A stretch of DNA of 64,000 nucleotides from Tetrahymena elliotti 4EA (lineage: Eukaryota > Ciliophora > Oligohymenophorea > Hymenostomatida > Tetrahymenidae), in NCBI GenBank assembly GCA_000231825.2, contig JH720293.1:2604001-2668000 (forward strand), written 5' to 3'. Of this stretch, positions 26,713 to 40,302 are shown piece by piece. The notes under the pieces were generated by a model that was not told the origin of the DNA, did not search any database, and saw only the letters and a program-made list of their open reading frames with translations. The position numbers and the translations under genes were made by a program. Positions within the stretch are counted from its first letter, which is position 1. Every line of letters starts with the position of its first letter.

Positions 26713-28083
26713 ATGAACTCATAAATTTAGGTTTAATCTAATTACATTTCTATTACAAATTATAATTGGAGTCCTTCTTCCAATCAGTAGAGCTACATAT
26801 CTCTATCAAATGGAAATCTTGAAACAGAGCAAGAAGAAACAATAAAAGAGATTGAAACAGAGGGTGAAACATCACTTCAAAATAAACTACAGTTGATCCC
26901 TTCATATATAGATTCTACTTATAAAAAAACTAAAACTTTTCTAAAGTAAGAAAGTAAAGAAACACAGTGTGTTTCATAGAAAAAAATAAACTCAGTTGAT
27001 AAAAAGAAATAATATAGGCAAATCTTAAATATGGAATAACCTTTAGTCGGCTGGAAAGAAGTATCTCTTAAGATACCACTCTAGCTTGAAGAAAACTTTG
27101 ATAGAAAATTTATTATATTTGGGGATTTTTTCTTCGATTTTCGCAAAGAAGCTTTGGATTTAGAGGAATAAAATTTCATATCTAATAATAGGTTTAAACC
27201 GAATATAAGTGTTTAGTAAAGTTTAAAGTATGACTGCGTGTATTTAAACATAGGTACTTTTAAATTAAATTTAGGACTTCCTAAATACTCTGAACCTCTA
27301 GTCCATATTTTGAATTCGTAATAAGACACTTTCTCACATAATTTAGCATGTTTACTTTAAGAATATTAATATAAGGCTGATTAAATACAACTCTTACTAC
27401 AAAAACTTTATTCATACAACTTAGAAAACCCTAATTTTTATATAGAAAGAGAAAATTATTTTGAATAATTTTGTGAGGAAGAAATACGTAATCTTGAAAG
27501 CTAAAATAAGATATATTTTCTAGCTAAGCGAAAATTAAACTACATGACAGGAAACTTAGAATATTATTAGTATATCATAAGTAAAGCAGTTATATACTTA
27601 TTAGGGATGGATGTACCAAATTTTGTTTCTATGACTATGAGATAAGGGAGAGCAAATATTTTTGATAATGTTTCTCACCTTTTCTTAATATATAGCTAGT
27701 TCGAGTATTGTCTTCATGGAAAAGCAACTCATTTTAGTGATTAAATAAATTTGGTCACTGTTGATGGTTCACTGCTTCCTATAAAAGTGAATTTCAAAAT
27801 ATTAAATTTTTAAGATAAATACCCTGATCCTTACAAAAATGTAGAAGGCTATGATCTGTTGAATGTATTAGGATTAATTGAAATAGATGTAGAGCCTTCT
27901 AGAATTTAGCAGATTCTCCATATGAGGGAAAAATAGAAATCAAATATTGAAAATACCATAACAAATTTTGTTTAAAATACATAATATAATGAAGAAAGCC
28001 ACAAATTCCTCTTAAAATATTATTTATACAATTACTCTAATCAAATTACATATAAACAATTCTTAAAAAAAAGAAACAAATGA
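26713..28083 (+). CDS. Unrecognised protein with a PAS-like C-terminal half
   Basis: Single exon, ATG at 26713, TGA at 28081, 456 residues. I do not recognise the family with confidence. Residues 1-110 are polar and low-complexity. From about 110 the sequence becomes well mixed (QPLVGWKEVSLKIP). The segment at about 265-410 (LNYMTGNLEYYQYIISKAV, then FVSMTMRQGRANIFDNV, HGKATHFSD, VTVDGSLLPIKV) has the order of elements seen in PAS-type sensory folds of some fungal and ciliate regulators: a helix, a short loop, then paired strands with a [T/D]-x-DG turn. No DNA-binding motif, membrane segment or signal peptide is visible. It could be a regulatory or adaptor protein. The coding call is strong; the function is unknown. 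Confidence 0.8.
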
Positions 28084-30286
28084 ATGAATGATGATCTTAA
28101 CAAATACAATCATAACAAGGTATATTAATTAATTAATCAACCAATTATTTAGTTAGTTTTAATGACTAAATTTCTCTGTAATTAAATTAAAAAATCTTAA
28201 TTGATTTATATTACCCAATTATATTAAAAATCTCCACTATCTATCAATATATAAAATTTAAACAAGTACTAATTTTCACCCAGTTTAACTTATTGAATTT
28301 TTTTTATGTGATTGATTGATTCCTTATCTATTTATTTGCCTGTAAAAGTAAATTCAGTAGTATATTTGCAAACACTATTTTATTTTACTCAAGAAAAATA
28401 AATTAAATACTTGAATCTTTATTATTTGTAACCTTGTTTTCAAGAAAGAGCTTACTTTGTTTAGATATTTAATTTTCGGCCACTTTATTTTCTCAAAACT
28501 CAAAAATTAATTAAAATATACTAATGAATGTTATTTCTTTCTATGGTTGAATGCTAAGCTTTAATATGGCAAAGTAAATAAATCTACTTTAGCTTTATTA
28601 ATCAAGCAATTAATTATCAGAAGGTTTCTAATGAAATATTTTTTTTCTTCTCTATAATTTACAAAGTTCAATGTTTAATTTACAATATTCAATTTCTGTT
28701 AATTTTATTTATTAATTAATTTCCTTTATTTTTTTGCATTAAAAAAACTCTTTGAAAAAATTGTTTAAATATTTATCTTAATTTTGTTTGGCTTTGTTTA
28801 GGTGAAAAATATTTTTTGAGTTTTTCAATCAATTTTTTATATTGTTTTATTATTTTCTTACTTATTTTATATTATTAAATTATTTTTTAGTAATTTGAAA
28901 ATAAAATTAGAAAATTTTGAGAGATTTTACACATCTAAAACAATTTTTTTCAGTTATTTTACTTTATCACAAAAATATTTTTTAAAAAACAAAGATTTGT
29001 AAATTTATTTTTTACTTTTAATTTAAACAAAGAATTAACAAAACATAGAATAAATTATTAAAAAAGCTTAGTAGTTTATTTTCGTTCTAGTTTTTCTCAA
29101 ATTCATGTTTTAGCTTAATTGTCAAAATTATTAAAAATTTTATCATAAAAAAATGTTATTTTTTAAAATATTTTTTGATAAAATGGAATTAATTTTATCA
29201 CTTAAAGAATTTGTTTTGTTTTTATTTTCAAATTGAGAATAATAAGAAATAAGTTGCTCTTTATCGCTTTTTCCAATAAGAGTTTTTAAATTGAGTTCCA
29301 AGAAATGTTAGCAAGAAATCAATCAAGAATCATTGGGAGAAATTAAAAATTATTTATTTTATTTACACTAATAACTGTAAATGATTTATTAAACAAAATA
29401 ATAAATAAAAAGTAATTTTTCTTTCTCTAAATTACTTATTATTTTTATGCTTTAAATGATAAGTTGTAATGCTAAAAATATTTAAAATATGTGATCCAAA
29501 GCCAAAGAGATATCTTTAAATTCTTCCCTTTATTTGTGAATTAAAAAATTTAAGAACGCTATTTTATTTTAATCTATATTATATAGATCACCAATAGTAA
29601 GAAGAATTAAAATTTGATGATTAATGATATGGATTAATATTCGATTTATTATTCTGAATTACATTTTGAATTTACTTGGAAAATTAAAGGAAATATTAAG
29701 AAATGAAGTTATTACTAAAACTTTAGTTTCTTAAAATTAAGAAAAAAAATTTTTTGATAATAAATCGATAGATATTGTGCTATTCAAACTGAAAAAATAT
29801 ATTATTTGAAAGCAAAATGTGAGTCAAGAAAAATAAAATATTGCTAAACATTTATCTAATATAATCATAGTATAAATGAAAGAATTTCAAACAAAAATTA
29901 TTATTTGACATTAAATAAAAAAGGAGAAAGAAATTTCTCATCAAAAAATACAAACAAGGAAAGCATTAAAATCTTCTAAGGAACTGGATAGATAATTTGT
30001 TTTAACATTTAAATATGATAAATGATAAAAAATAAATCATATACAATTAAGTTAGGTTAGTAAAAAAAAATGCAAATTTTATTTGGAAAAATAGTAAAAA
30101 AAGTAATTGATTTAAGAGATGATTGAAGAGTTGAGAAACAAACAAAGCAAATAATGAATGAAAGAATAAGCATATATCTGTTTCAAATTACTTAAAATTT
30201 AAGAATTTTACTCTAAAAATTAAGTTCCTCAGTAAAAAAAAACAAAATTAATTATAAAAAAAGTAAACACAATAATTGTTTTTGCT
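28084..30286. other. Intergenic, about 2.2 kb
   Basis: Long AT-rich spacer between two plus-strand genes. I found no conserved frame, RNA-like block or clear repeat. Confidence 0.6.
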
Positions 30287-33200
30287 ATGAAATAAAGCTA
30301 AAAACAAATAGATTAATCATAGAGGATTTTCCCTCTATCGCCAAATGAATCAGATGTATAGTTTAATGGATTCTCTAAAGAAAATGGATAGAATGTCATC
30401 AAGAAAAAAATGTAGAATAATAATTAATTTTAAATACCTTAAGATTTTATTCCGAATCAAATGATGGAGTCAAATTATAATATATTTCATTAAATTTAAT
30501 TGAGTGTCAATAGGGAAGAAGAAAAAAATGGAGAATTGGCTAATTTAGCAGGTATTTAAGAAGAAAAACATAAAATTGAGGTATTTGGCTAAAGTGATAA
30601 CAAAGAAGAAGCGATGAGCCAGTCTGAAGTTTCAGAAAAATACAAATCAGAGTTTCAAAAGAAATTTGAGAATGTTACTTGGTACAAATTGATATACTTA
30701 GTTTCTGAAGCTATCCAAAGATGGAAATCTACATTAAAAGCTATCAGTATGGATTTTGCCTCATAAAATTAAATTGAAATGATCAATGATTTAAGTTTTT
30801 ATTAGACTGAGTAGAGCAAACAGAGAAGAATAGACTACATGAATTCCAAAAATAAGACTATTAATTTTAGCTAAAACAAGTTTATTAGAAGATTAAAGAA
30901 GAAGACTCGTTAATTAAGAAAAAGTTTGAGAGAGGTCGAAATGAAGATACAAGATTGTACACAATTTATTTATAAGCGTGTAGAAAAGGTGCTAAAAAAC
31001 ATAACAGTCTTCGATCCATATGATAACATAGTTCTTTTCTGGGAAATATTGTACATGGCTTTGTGTTTATTCTTGTTTGTTTACCTGCCTTTCAGTGTCG
31101 CTTTTGAAAACGAAAGGTCTCTAATTATATCAGGTGTTGGATTTGTCATTATTGTTATTTTCCTAGGTATAGACTTTATTAAAAACTTTAACACGGCTGT
31201 TTATGTAAAGGGAGAATTAATAAAAAACCATCTTTAGATTTTGAAAGTTTATACATATTCACTAGAATTTCCTCTTGATGTGTTGACTTACTTTTCTGCT
31301 ATAGGTTTACTTTAATTTAATTATAGTAGAGCTATCTTTTTAGCTAGAATATTTTACAAACAAAGTCTTATCCAAAAATTTAAAGATGCCTTCCAAATGT
31401 CTGAGAAATCTATTGCCTCTGTAGATTTACTTAAACTCTTTGCCATTGTTTTGTATCTTTGCCACATAGTAGCATGTGTGTGGTATAAGATTGGAGAAAT
31501 ACAATATGACAGCTCAAAAACAGGATGGATTGCAAAATTTGAATATCACGAAGCTGATAAATTTACTCTTTATGTAAATAGTTATTTTTTTTCTATTATT
31601 ATGATGTCATCTGTGAAAGGAAATATTCAACCAAGTACAAATGCTGAAAAAATTTTCACTACATTAATAGCTTTTGGTGCATGTGTCTTATTCGGTTATA
31701 CGATTACATCTATTACTATCATCTTGAGAAACTTGAATACCAAATGGGATAATTTCAATCTTTTAGTCAGTTAAGTAACAAAATTTATGCGCCGCTATAA
31801 TGTGGATCCACAGTAGTAGTAAAAAGCCAGAAAGTATATAGAATATGTTAAGGATGTGAGTCTTGAAGAAAAAAGAAAATCATAAAGTGTTCTAAATTGC
31901 CTTTCAAAGCAATTAAAGGATGAAATTTTCATTAATATCTATACTCAGGTAAAGAAATTTTCTATTTTAGATTTTTCTTCATCTATTTTCTTTGAATTTT
32001 CTTATGAACTCTTTCATTATTTAACATTCAAAAGTAATTTATTAATTATTTAATTCAAAAGTAACTTTTGAGAGTTCCTTTCATTAAAAACTATTTTTCA
32101 CCTGATTGTATTGAGCAACTAGCTCTTAAAATGTCAGCAATTTATTATGCATCTGATGATCCAATTATCTCGAGATAATAGGTAAATGATCCTGCTCTTT
32201 ACTTTGTTGTAGAAGGTTAGGTTATAGAATATTATTTTACTAACTTCGAACTTTAGAATTCAATTCAGGAAAAAGTCATTAGAGTAAAGAATAAAGTAAT
32301 TACAAATTTTTTTAATTCATCTTAAAAAAAACTATTGAGATGTTTCTCATGCTTTATTAAATTAATAATTTTATTAATAAATAATAGGGGGAATATGTTG
32401 GATTAATAGAATTTATAACATAAAATTAAAAACCATTTTGCTATGCTAAAAGTAAAGGAGTGACAGAATTGCATATGCTTAAACTCAAAGATTTTTTGGA
32501 AGTCATTGCAAAATTTCCTATTGAGAAGGAGCATTACTATTATATGAAAGATTAAATTTTAATAAATAGAAAAACACAGTACACCCAAATTGATTGTTCT
32601 TTGTGTTAAGAAAAAGATCATATTGAAAGAAATTGCCATTTTACTTTCTATGATCAGCGAAAAAAGCTCCAAATTTTAAAGTATGGTGTGATTCCTGATT
32701 TTAATAAAGAAGAGACTAAAAGAGTAATTGGTAGAACCAGATACAATTCATTAAGTGCTAAATGTCAAATTGAATTGTAAGTTACAGAATTTATAAATAA
32801 TATGATTTCGAGTCATCATCAATAAAATTCCCACCACAATCATGCTCATAATCATCAAAATTAGAATCACAACCATAACAATCACATTACTACTGGCAAT
32901 GGTTCTTAAAACATAAAAATAACAGATTAGAATGGAGATAATAAATAACATAATAATCAAACAATAAATGAATAAAACAATGAAGATGCTTAAAATTCTT
33001 AGAATTAATAAGAACAAAATGGAGGAGAAAAAATAACTGATAGAAGAATGTTAAAGCAAATAAAAAAATAATAAAAAATGATCAGCATTATGAACATGTA
33101 TAATAATGATAAATAGTTAGATACTAATTTTATTTCTGTCAATTTTTAGAGTCCTCATGATTCTGATACCTAAAGAAATCTTCTTTCTAATTTTATGAAT

Positions 33201-34136
33201 TATGATTAAAATGATCAAATGACTTTTGATTAAGAAGATTTGGTACTTTTAGCTCCCTCAGTTTAAGAAGATCACAATATTAACTCTGAGATAAACTATG
33301 CAATAAAGGATCCATAAAAATAATCTTAAGTATCTAATATACAAAGTACTGCTGAATTTAACGCTAATCAAGAATAAAACAAAGAAGATGCAAACTATAG
33401 TTCTAGTATTCATACATTTACTCCTAATAATAGGCTATTACCAAAAGGTTCTAAGCCTAGTGATGGTAATATGAGTTCAAGTACTAACTTGAATTTGATG
33501 AAAAATAATTTTTTCAATGAAAATAATCAACAATTAAACTAAAATAATAATGGATAATAATATTAGTAATAAGATTTGTTACATCCAAATAGCAATCTTA
33601 TTAGAAAATAGTAATCAATTACCTTTAAAAGTTATGAAGAAATCATTCAATTAAATAACTCTAATAATAACAAGTAATCTAAATTAAACGATGGCCAATA
33701 ACAGTTAAGAATGAGTTAGCAACTTTAGGTTTAGTCCTAACAATAGATCTAGTTATAGCAGCAAAATCAATAGTAATAATAAAGCCCAAGGTAACAAATA
33801 TATCCTATGTAATAATAACAAAATAATTTAATGAGCTCTCTTGTTAATACAAATAATGATTAAAATAAATATTAGATAGACTTTAATGAAGGTAAATTAA
33901 ATTAAAATGACCTCAAGCTATCTTCATATTATGAAACCTAAAATGTTAGTATAGACTATTCAGCCATGCATAACTTTTAGTATTACTTCCCTCATAATAA
34001 TTTTAATTACATAATTAGAGTAGATAGATTTAAAACCAAGGCTAAACAAAGAAGGAGTGTAATGAATCCAATCATAGATACTTAAGATCTTATTAAAAAA
34101 ACAAAAAGTATGAAGAGCTAAAAGAGTTATGTTTGA
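30287..34136 (+). CDS. Cyclic-nucleotide-gated-type cation channel, atypical filter
   Basis: Protein of 1214 residues from exons 30287-31948, 32062-32295 and 32388-34136. It has a voltage-gated-like 6-TM layout: S1 near residue 245 (LFWEILYMALCLFLFVYLP), S2 (IISGVGFVIIVIFLG), a weakly charged S4, S5 (LLKLFAIVLYLCHIVACVWY), a pore loop and S6 (LIAFGACVLFGYTITSI). Where potassium channels have TSVGYGDI, this one reads MSSVKGNI, so GYG is replaced by VKG. A cyclic-nucleotide-binding-like domain follows (FIKNYFSPDCIEQLALKMS; PALYFVVEGQVIEYY; GEYVGLIEF), lacking the textbook RxA phosphate-binding signature as far as I can see. The last roughly 450 residues are His/Asn/Gln-rich. It probably conducts cations non-selectively or acts as a regulatory subunit. 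Intron 1 has two in-frame acceptors 27 nt apart. Confidence 0.88.
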
Positions 34137-35552
34137 AAGAGTCAAAATTTATTAAAATACAACATAATATTCTACATTTTCACATTTTACTTTTTTATTA
34201 ACTGAATTTAATTTTTTGTTTTAAGTTTTATTATCAATTGAATGAATTAAAAAAAAACATTAACTTTTTTAAAATTTAAAACACTTTGTATTCACTTTCA
34301 AAAAAACAATTTATACACTACTTTTATGAAAGTAAATAATTTTACATTCATTAAAAAAAAAATTAATAATTTTAAAAAAAGAAGTTTTCAAAAAGGTAAT
34401 AATTTTCATTTTAATCAAAATTATTAAACATATTTTTTGATATTAATATCAGCCTAAAACCATTTAAAAAGCTAAGAAATGATTAACATATATAAAATTT
34501 AGGAATAAATTAAAACCATTATAGTCGAAAAAGAATTTAAAAAAATAAAATAAAACACTTTATTAAAGATAATGTTAATGTTCACAATTTTTATTGTTTT
34601 CATTTGTAGTTTATGTTAAAATATTAAAAATTACATCATGAAGTTTATCTAAAAAAATAAAATTGTACAAAGACAGAATCCTCAGCTTAAAATTTAGAGT
34701 AATAGCATTAAAAGTTTTAATCTCTAAAATATTTTTGAAATCATTGAGAAATTATTAAAATTCTTATTAAAATAATAAAAACAAAATAGATTTTGAATAA
34801 GAAAAGCTTTTTATCAAAATAATTTTTATTTTTAGAAATTCTAATAAAAGTAAAATATTTATTATGGTTTATTGTTGATAAAACTAAAATAAATGGATCT
34901 GATAAAAGTTGATTAGAAAATTTAGAAAGAAGTTCAAATTTTAAATTTAAAATACTTCTGGCAAAATTTTATTTTATAGAATTGTTTATTTACCTTTTCT
35001 GAGATTAGCTTCCCTAACCTAATTAGTTGTAATCATCAAAAATGTAAATAAGCTTATATTTATATAAGAATATATAAAAAAATAAGGTTGTTGGTTGATA
35101 AATTTTACAGTTTCTCAATTATTTTGACTTTGGAAAAGTTTTTATTTTTTTTAAGGGAGAAAATTAAATTTTATTCATTACATTAAAAATTAAGAGGATT
35201 CTATTAAAATATTCGATTACATTTTACCTGCAGAACTCCAAAAAAATTATGAAAGAATAATTAATAACCATTATTAAATAATAAGATTTTTCCTTTGTGA
35301 AAAATGTAATGATATGATAAATTCTTAAGATCTTCCTTGTAGAAACAAGATAATACGTCAAAATAATTAAAATTGGCATGATTTAATTACTATTTAAAAG
35401 AAAGTCAGATTTAATTAGTCCTTTACAGATTTCACAAAGGATCGGTCTGGGCGCTGTATCCTATTTATTGCAGGGTAAATTAAAGTTGAAATCCTATATA
35501 AAATATTACTAAAACACAGATCATTTTTGTGAAAGTTAAAAGTAAAGTTAAA
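34137..35552. other. Intergenic, about 1.4 kb, with one GC-richer patch
   Basis: AT-rich spacer. One block at about 35433-35475 (with GATCGGTCTGGGCGCTGTAT) stands out by base composition, 80-120 nt before the ABC transporter start. It fits no tRNA or snRNA consensus I can recognise and may be regulatory or a small RNA. Confidence 0.5.
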
Positions 35553-38500
35553 ATGGCAAGTGTTTTAAAATAAACTAGCATTATATTTAAAAAAAATGCT
35601 ATGCTCAATTTAAGAAGATATGAATATGTTAAAGATATTATTCCTCCTGCTATTTCAGCTGTTTTCAATATTGCTGCAAGTAAATTAAATTATAGTAATA
35701 AATATAAAACTTTTAATAAAATTATTATTTTTTTATAGAAAGCTCATCATCCCTTTCATTTATTGCAGCATTTTACCTTCCTCTCTCACTTTCTGGGTTT
35801 TTGAGATCATTTGTTTTCAATTTCATCAATGAAAAAGCTGAAAAATATAAGGAAACTTAAAAGGTAATTAAATATCTACTTTAGTAATAAACTTATCTTA
35901 GAGAATTAATCATTTTTTTATTTTATAATAGATCATGGGTTTAAAAAGCATATCATATAATTTAGGTTGGTTCATTTTTAACTATGTCAAAGCATTCCTT
36001 GTAATAAATTTTGTTTTAATTTGTCTTTCTTAAATAATATTTAAATTTATAGATTGGCTTAATATATTTGTTGCCTTGCTTGGCAGCCCAAGCTTTTAGT
36101 TCTAGTAATTTGAGTTTTGGAGAAATTGTCTTGGCTTATCTTTTGTTTATTTGTGCAGCATTGAGTTAGAGTTATATGTACACAACATTTTTCTCTCATC
36201 CTAAACTACCTACTGACTTAATCACTTTAATTCACTTGATTGCTACTTCTTTATAATTTATAGCAGCAGTTTCATCTGTCAGAGAAAACAGTTCTATATT
36301 AAGTCTTTTATCCCTTTTTCCCTAAACCTGCATTATATTAATGTTCCTTCAAGCAGGCTGGAACTAATAAGATTCAGGAAGTGGCTTAAATTACTCTGAT
36401 ATGGATTTTAGTTATTCAAGAGGTATTTCTATGCTTATATTTGATACCGTTTTTTACTTCCTTCTTTATGTTTACTTTGATAATGTAACATTTTCAACTT
36501 TACTTATTTTAATTATTTCTAAATGACTAAAAAGACTGATTTGAGAGATTTTTTAGTTATTTCTAGCCACAAAAAAACTCAAAACTTTTTTGTTCATTTT
36601 TTTAATTCTCATGATTATTAATTTTCAATTAAAAATTTTGATTTTATATTAGGTTATAAAAAATGAATATGGAACTCAGAAAGATCCCTTGTTCTTTATA
36701 AGCTGGGTATGGAAGAAAAAATCTCCAAAAAAATAAGTTGGCTCTTCTGATGAACTTAGAGAAAATTTGAGCTTAAACTAATAAGATAATGATGAAGAAA
36801 TGAGCAATTCTACTAACTCAGTTGATTATAATTCAGCTAAATATAAAGAAGAATTCAGAAATGTAAATAATCTCTCAGTTACTATTAAAGTAAGAGATTT
36901 AGTTAAAAAATTTGGAGATTTTACTGCTGTTGATCACTTATCTCTGACACTCTATGAATAACAAATTTTCTGGTAAATAAATTTGTTGTTTTAGAAATAC
37001 AATTAATAACATAAACATTTTATATAGTCTTTTAGGTCATAATGGAGCTGGTAAAACAACAACAATTTCTTTGTTAACAGGATTACTATCCAAAAATTAA
37101 GGAAAAATCATAATGAATGATTTAGATTTTGATGAAAATATTGATTAAATTCGTTAAAACATCGGTTTATGCCAATAAAGAGATGTCTTGTATGAAAACT
37201 TTACTGTAGAAGAGCACCTTTAGTTTATTGGTGGAATAAAAGGAAGGGAAGGCATTGAATTAGAAAACGAAATCAATTATCTTATCTAAAAATGCCAACT
37301 CTCTAACGAAGTAGGAAAGACTGCTAAAATTCTTAGTGGTGGTAACAGAAGAAAGCTTTCTTTAGCTATGTCTTTGGTAAATTTATCAAATAGTTCTTAT
37401 TGTAAATTAAAAAACACACTTTTAAAAATAGATTGGAGGATCAAAGATAGTATTTTTAGATGAACCATCTAGTGGATTAGACTTCAATGCTAGAAAAGAA
37501 ATCAAAGAAATTCTCCTTGAGCTTAAAAGAGATAAAAGAACTATTATTCTTACAACTCACCATTTAGAAGAAGCTGAAGAATGTGCTGATCGTATTGCTA
37601 TCATGGCTAAAGGTTAGCTCTTAACTCTTGGTACAAATGAGTTTATCAAAAGGAATTTTGGTGTGGGTTATCATTTAACAATCACTAGAAAATCAGAAAA
37701 TATGATGAGAAGGAATAGTAGATAATCAATTGATAGACCTTCATCTGGCTTTAATTACAACTCAGAATAAATTCAACCAGCAGTTTAAGGAGAATATTAG
37801 TTGTCACCTTAGAAATGTGAGTAAGTTAGATAAATCATTAACTAAATAATTCCAGAAGCTAAATATAATCCCCAAAGCTCAGTAGGAACAGTTTAATTTA
37901 CACTTCCATTTTCATCCAAGTAAAAATTCCCAAATCTCTTCTCAAGTTTGGAGTAAGATTAAGAACTTTGTTTAGACCTCGAAATGAATACCCTTGAAGA
38001 TGCTTTTATTAATATTGGTATGGATGAAGACAAATACTTAAACCCTGGTGAAAATTAAGTATAAAAATTATATTTTTTTCAGCTAAAAATAATTATTTTT
38101 TTTTATGAAGGGATAAGAAAAATTCACTGATTTCTCAAATATTCCTGTTCCAGAATGTTTAAAAAGGCCACCAGTTTTTGATTTTGTAAATCAAACTTTT
38201 GCATGCTTTTAGAGAAAGATATTTATGACAATTAGATCTGTTTCCATTTTTATTAGTTTCTTCTTACCTATGGTTTTACAATTGGCTGGATTATGTATTG
38301 CAAAATATGCTATAACTGAGAGCTCAATTGATAATTCAGATACAAACCCCGATTAACAAACATCACTTAATTTTGTATAAATTATTATTTTTGGTAATTT
38401 ATTATTTTTTCTTAAAAATTTTTTAATCTTCAAATAAATAATAAAAAGGTATTTTTGGTATGATTGCTTATGTCTTTGTGACAACTAGTTTTTGTGGTGT

Positions 38501-40302
38501 TCCTGTTATGGAAAGGGAATTGAAGTTAAGATATTCTTTGAATGTTATGGGATGTAGAAGCTTACCCTACTGGATAGGAACATTTGCTTTTGATTTTTTA
38601 TTTATTTCAATAAATCTCTACGTCTTCTTCATCTTTTGCTTTATAGTTAAATTTGATGCTGTAACCAATTATTTTGGTAGCTTCTTTGGAATAACATAAG
38701 TTTTTATGATTTCTATTATTTGCTAGTCATACTTCATTTCATTCTTTTTCTAAAAAGCTAATACTGCTTATAAAGTAAAAATATTAAATCACAAAAATTT
38801 TTTAATAAAATAAAATTTTTTTATTAAATTAGCTCGTATTCTTTGTCAACTATCTATTTTTCTACACTGCTCCAGCTTTGATTGCAAATTTATCTTCAAC
38901 TGCATAGGTAATTACTTTATAAAGCTCTTTTATTAATACTCATTAAAAATTATTGTTTAGAGTTTCATGGTACTAATATCACCTTATTATTGCTATAACG
39001 TTGGTACTTAAGTCATAGCTGTTCATACTGTACCCTATCCTGATTAATATTTGGATGAAAATTACCCATCTTGGTAGAGAGAAGTTTATTAATACATTTT
39101 AATTCTTTTGGGATAAGGTATCTTTTATGCTTTACTTGCACTAAGGATAGAAAAGAAATAAGAGAAGTTTAAAACTGAACCCTAAGTTGATTATGCTTAA
39201 TTCTAAAATCAACCTATACCTTAAGAAGTATAAGCAGAAGATTAAAGAGTATCTAGACAGGATTGCTCAGATAAAATAAAAGTTTCTCATCTTTATAAGA
39301 CCTATAAAATAGATAAAAAGACTCCTCCATTTACAGCAATAAAGAATAACTCTTTCGGAGTTTAGAATGGAGAAATATTGGGTTTACTAGGACCAAACGG
39401 TGCTGGAAAATCTACAACATTCAACATCCTTACTGCTTTGATTCCCAAAAGTTAAGGTAGCGTAAAGTTGAAAAATATTGAAGTAGAAAGTGGTTTAATG
39501 GAAATATATTAAGATGTTGGTATCTGTCCCTAATTTGATAATATTTATGAAAATTTATCAGTCTTAGAGCATCTCCGTCTGTTTGGAAGAATGAAAGGTC
39601 TAAAAGGATAAGACCTAGCTGATAGTATTCAATATTTCTTGAAAGTTATGCAATTAGAAGAATATATTCATAGAAGAGCTGGAAAGCTTAGTGGTGGAAA
39701 TAAAAGAAAGTTATGTGTAACAATGGCTTTAATAGGTGGTCCTGATATGTAATTCTTTGATGAGCCATCATCTGGAGTAGACCCAATTGCAAGAAGGTAA
39801 TTTATAAAAATATAAATAAAAGGTTAATCATTTTTAATTAAACTTTATTAGATTCTTATGGAATACGCTTAGTTAGAGTTTAAAATTAAGAAAAGGAGCT
39901 ATTGTGCTTACTACTCATAGTATGGATGAAGCAGAATCCTTATGCTCTAAAATTGGTATTCTAATTAACGGTAAATTTATGTGCTATGGAACTCCTCAAT
40001 TCCTAAAAGAAAAGTATGGTGAAGGCTATAAAATTAACTTCAAAACTTAAAATAAAGATGTTGCTATAAGAGAAATATAATCGACTTTCCAACGTGCTAA
40101 GTTCCTTAGTGAAGATTCTAAAAACGATTAAGTTGCCCTTATCTTACCTTATCATGATTTTTCTTTGAGTAAAACTTTTAATTTCTTTGAGAATCAACTC
40201 TGTACAAGCAGAGGTTTAATTAGTGATTTCTAAATATCTTAGAGTTCACTAGCATCTATCTTTGTTTATTTCACTTAATTCTAAGAAAAGAGAGAATTGT
40301 GA
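35553..40302 (+). CDS. ABCA-family transporter with two nucleotide-binding domains
   Basis: Protein of 1339 residues from 12 exons: 35553-35679, 35739-35863, 35932-36000, 36053-36484, 36653-36972, 37028-37376, 37432-38058, 38111-38393, 38449-38774, 38833-38907, 38961-39796, 39852-40302; all phases agree. The order is TMD1, NBD1, TMD2, NBD2. NBD1 has Walker A GHNGAGKTT, signature LSGGNRRK and Walker B IVFLDEPSSGLD, with switch His in TTHH. NBD2 has GPNGAGKST, LSGGNKRK, FFDEPSSGVD and TTHSMDEAE. Both sites look competent, so it should hydrolyse ATP to move lipid-like substrates. The large extracellular loop typical of vertebrate ABCA1 is absent, as in many protist members. At intron 5 the upstream of two nearby acceptors (37027) is used, since the other would break the NBD1 frame. 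Substrate and membrane are unknown. Confidence 0.95.
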
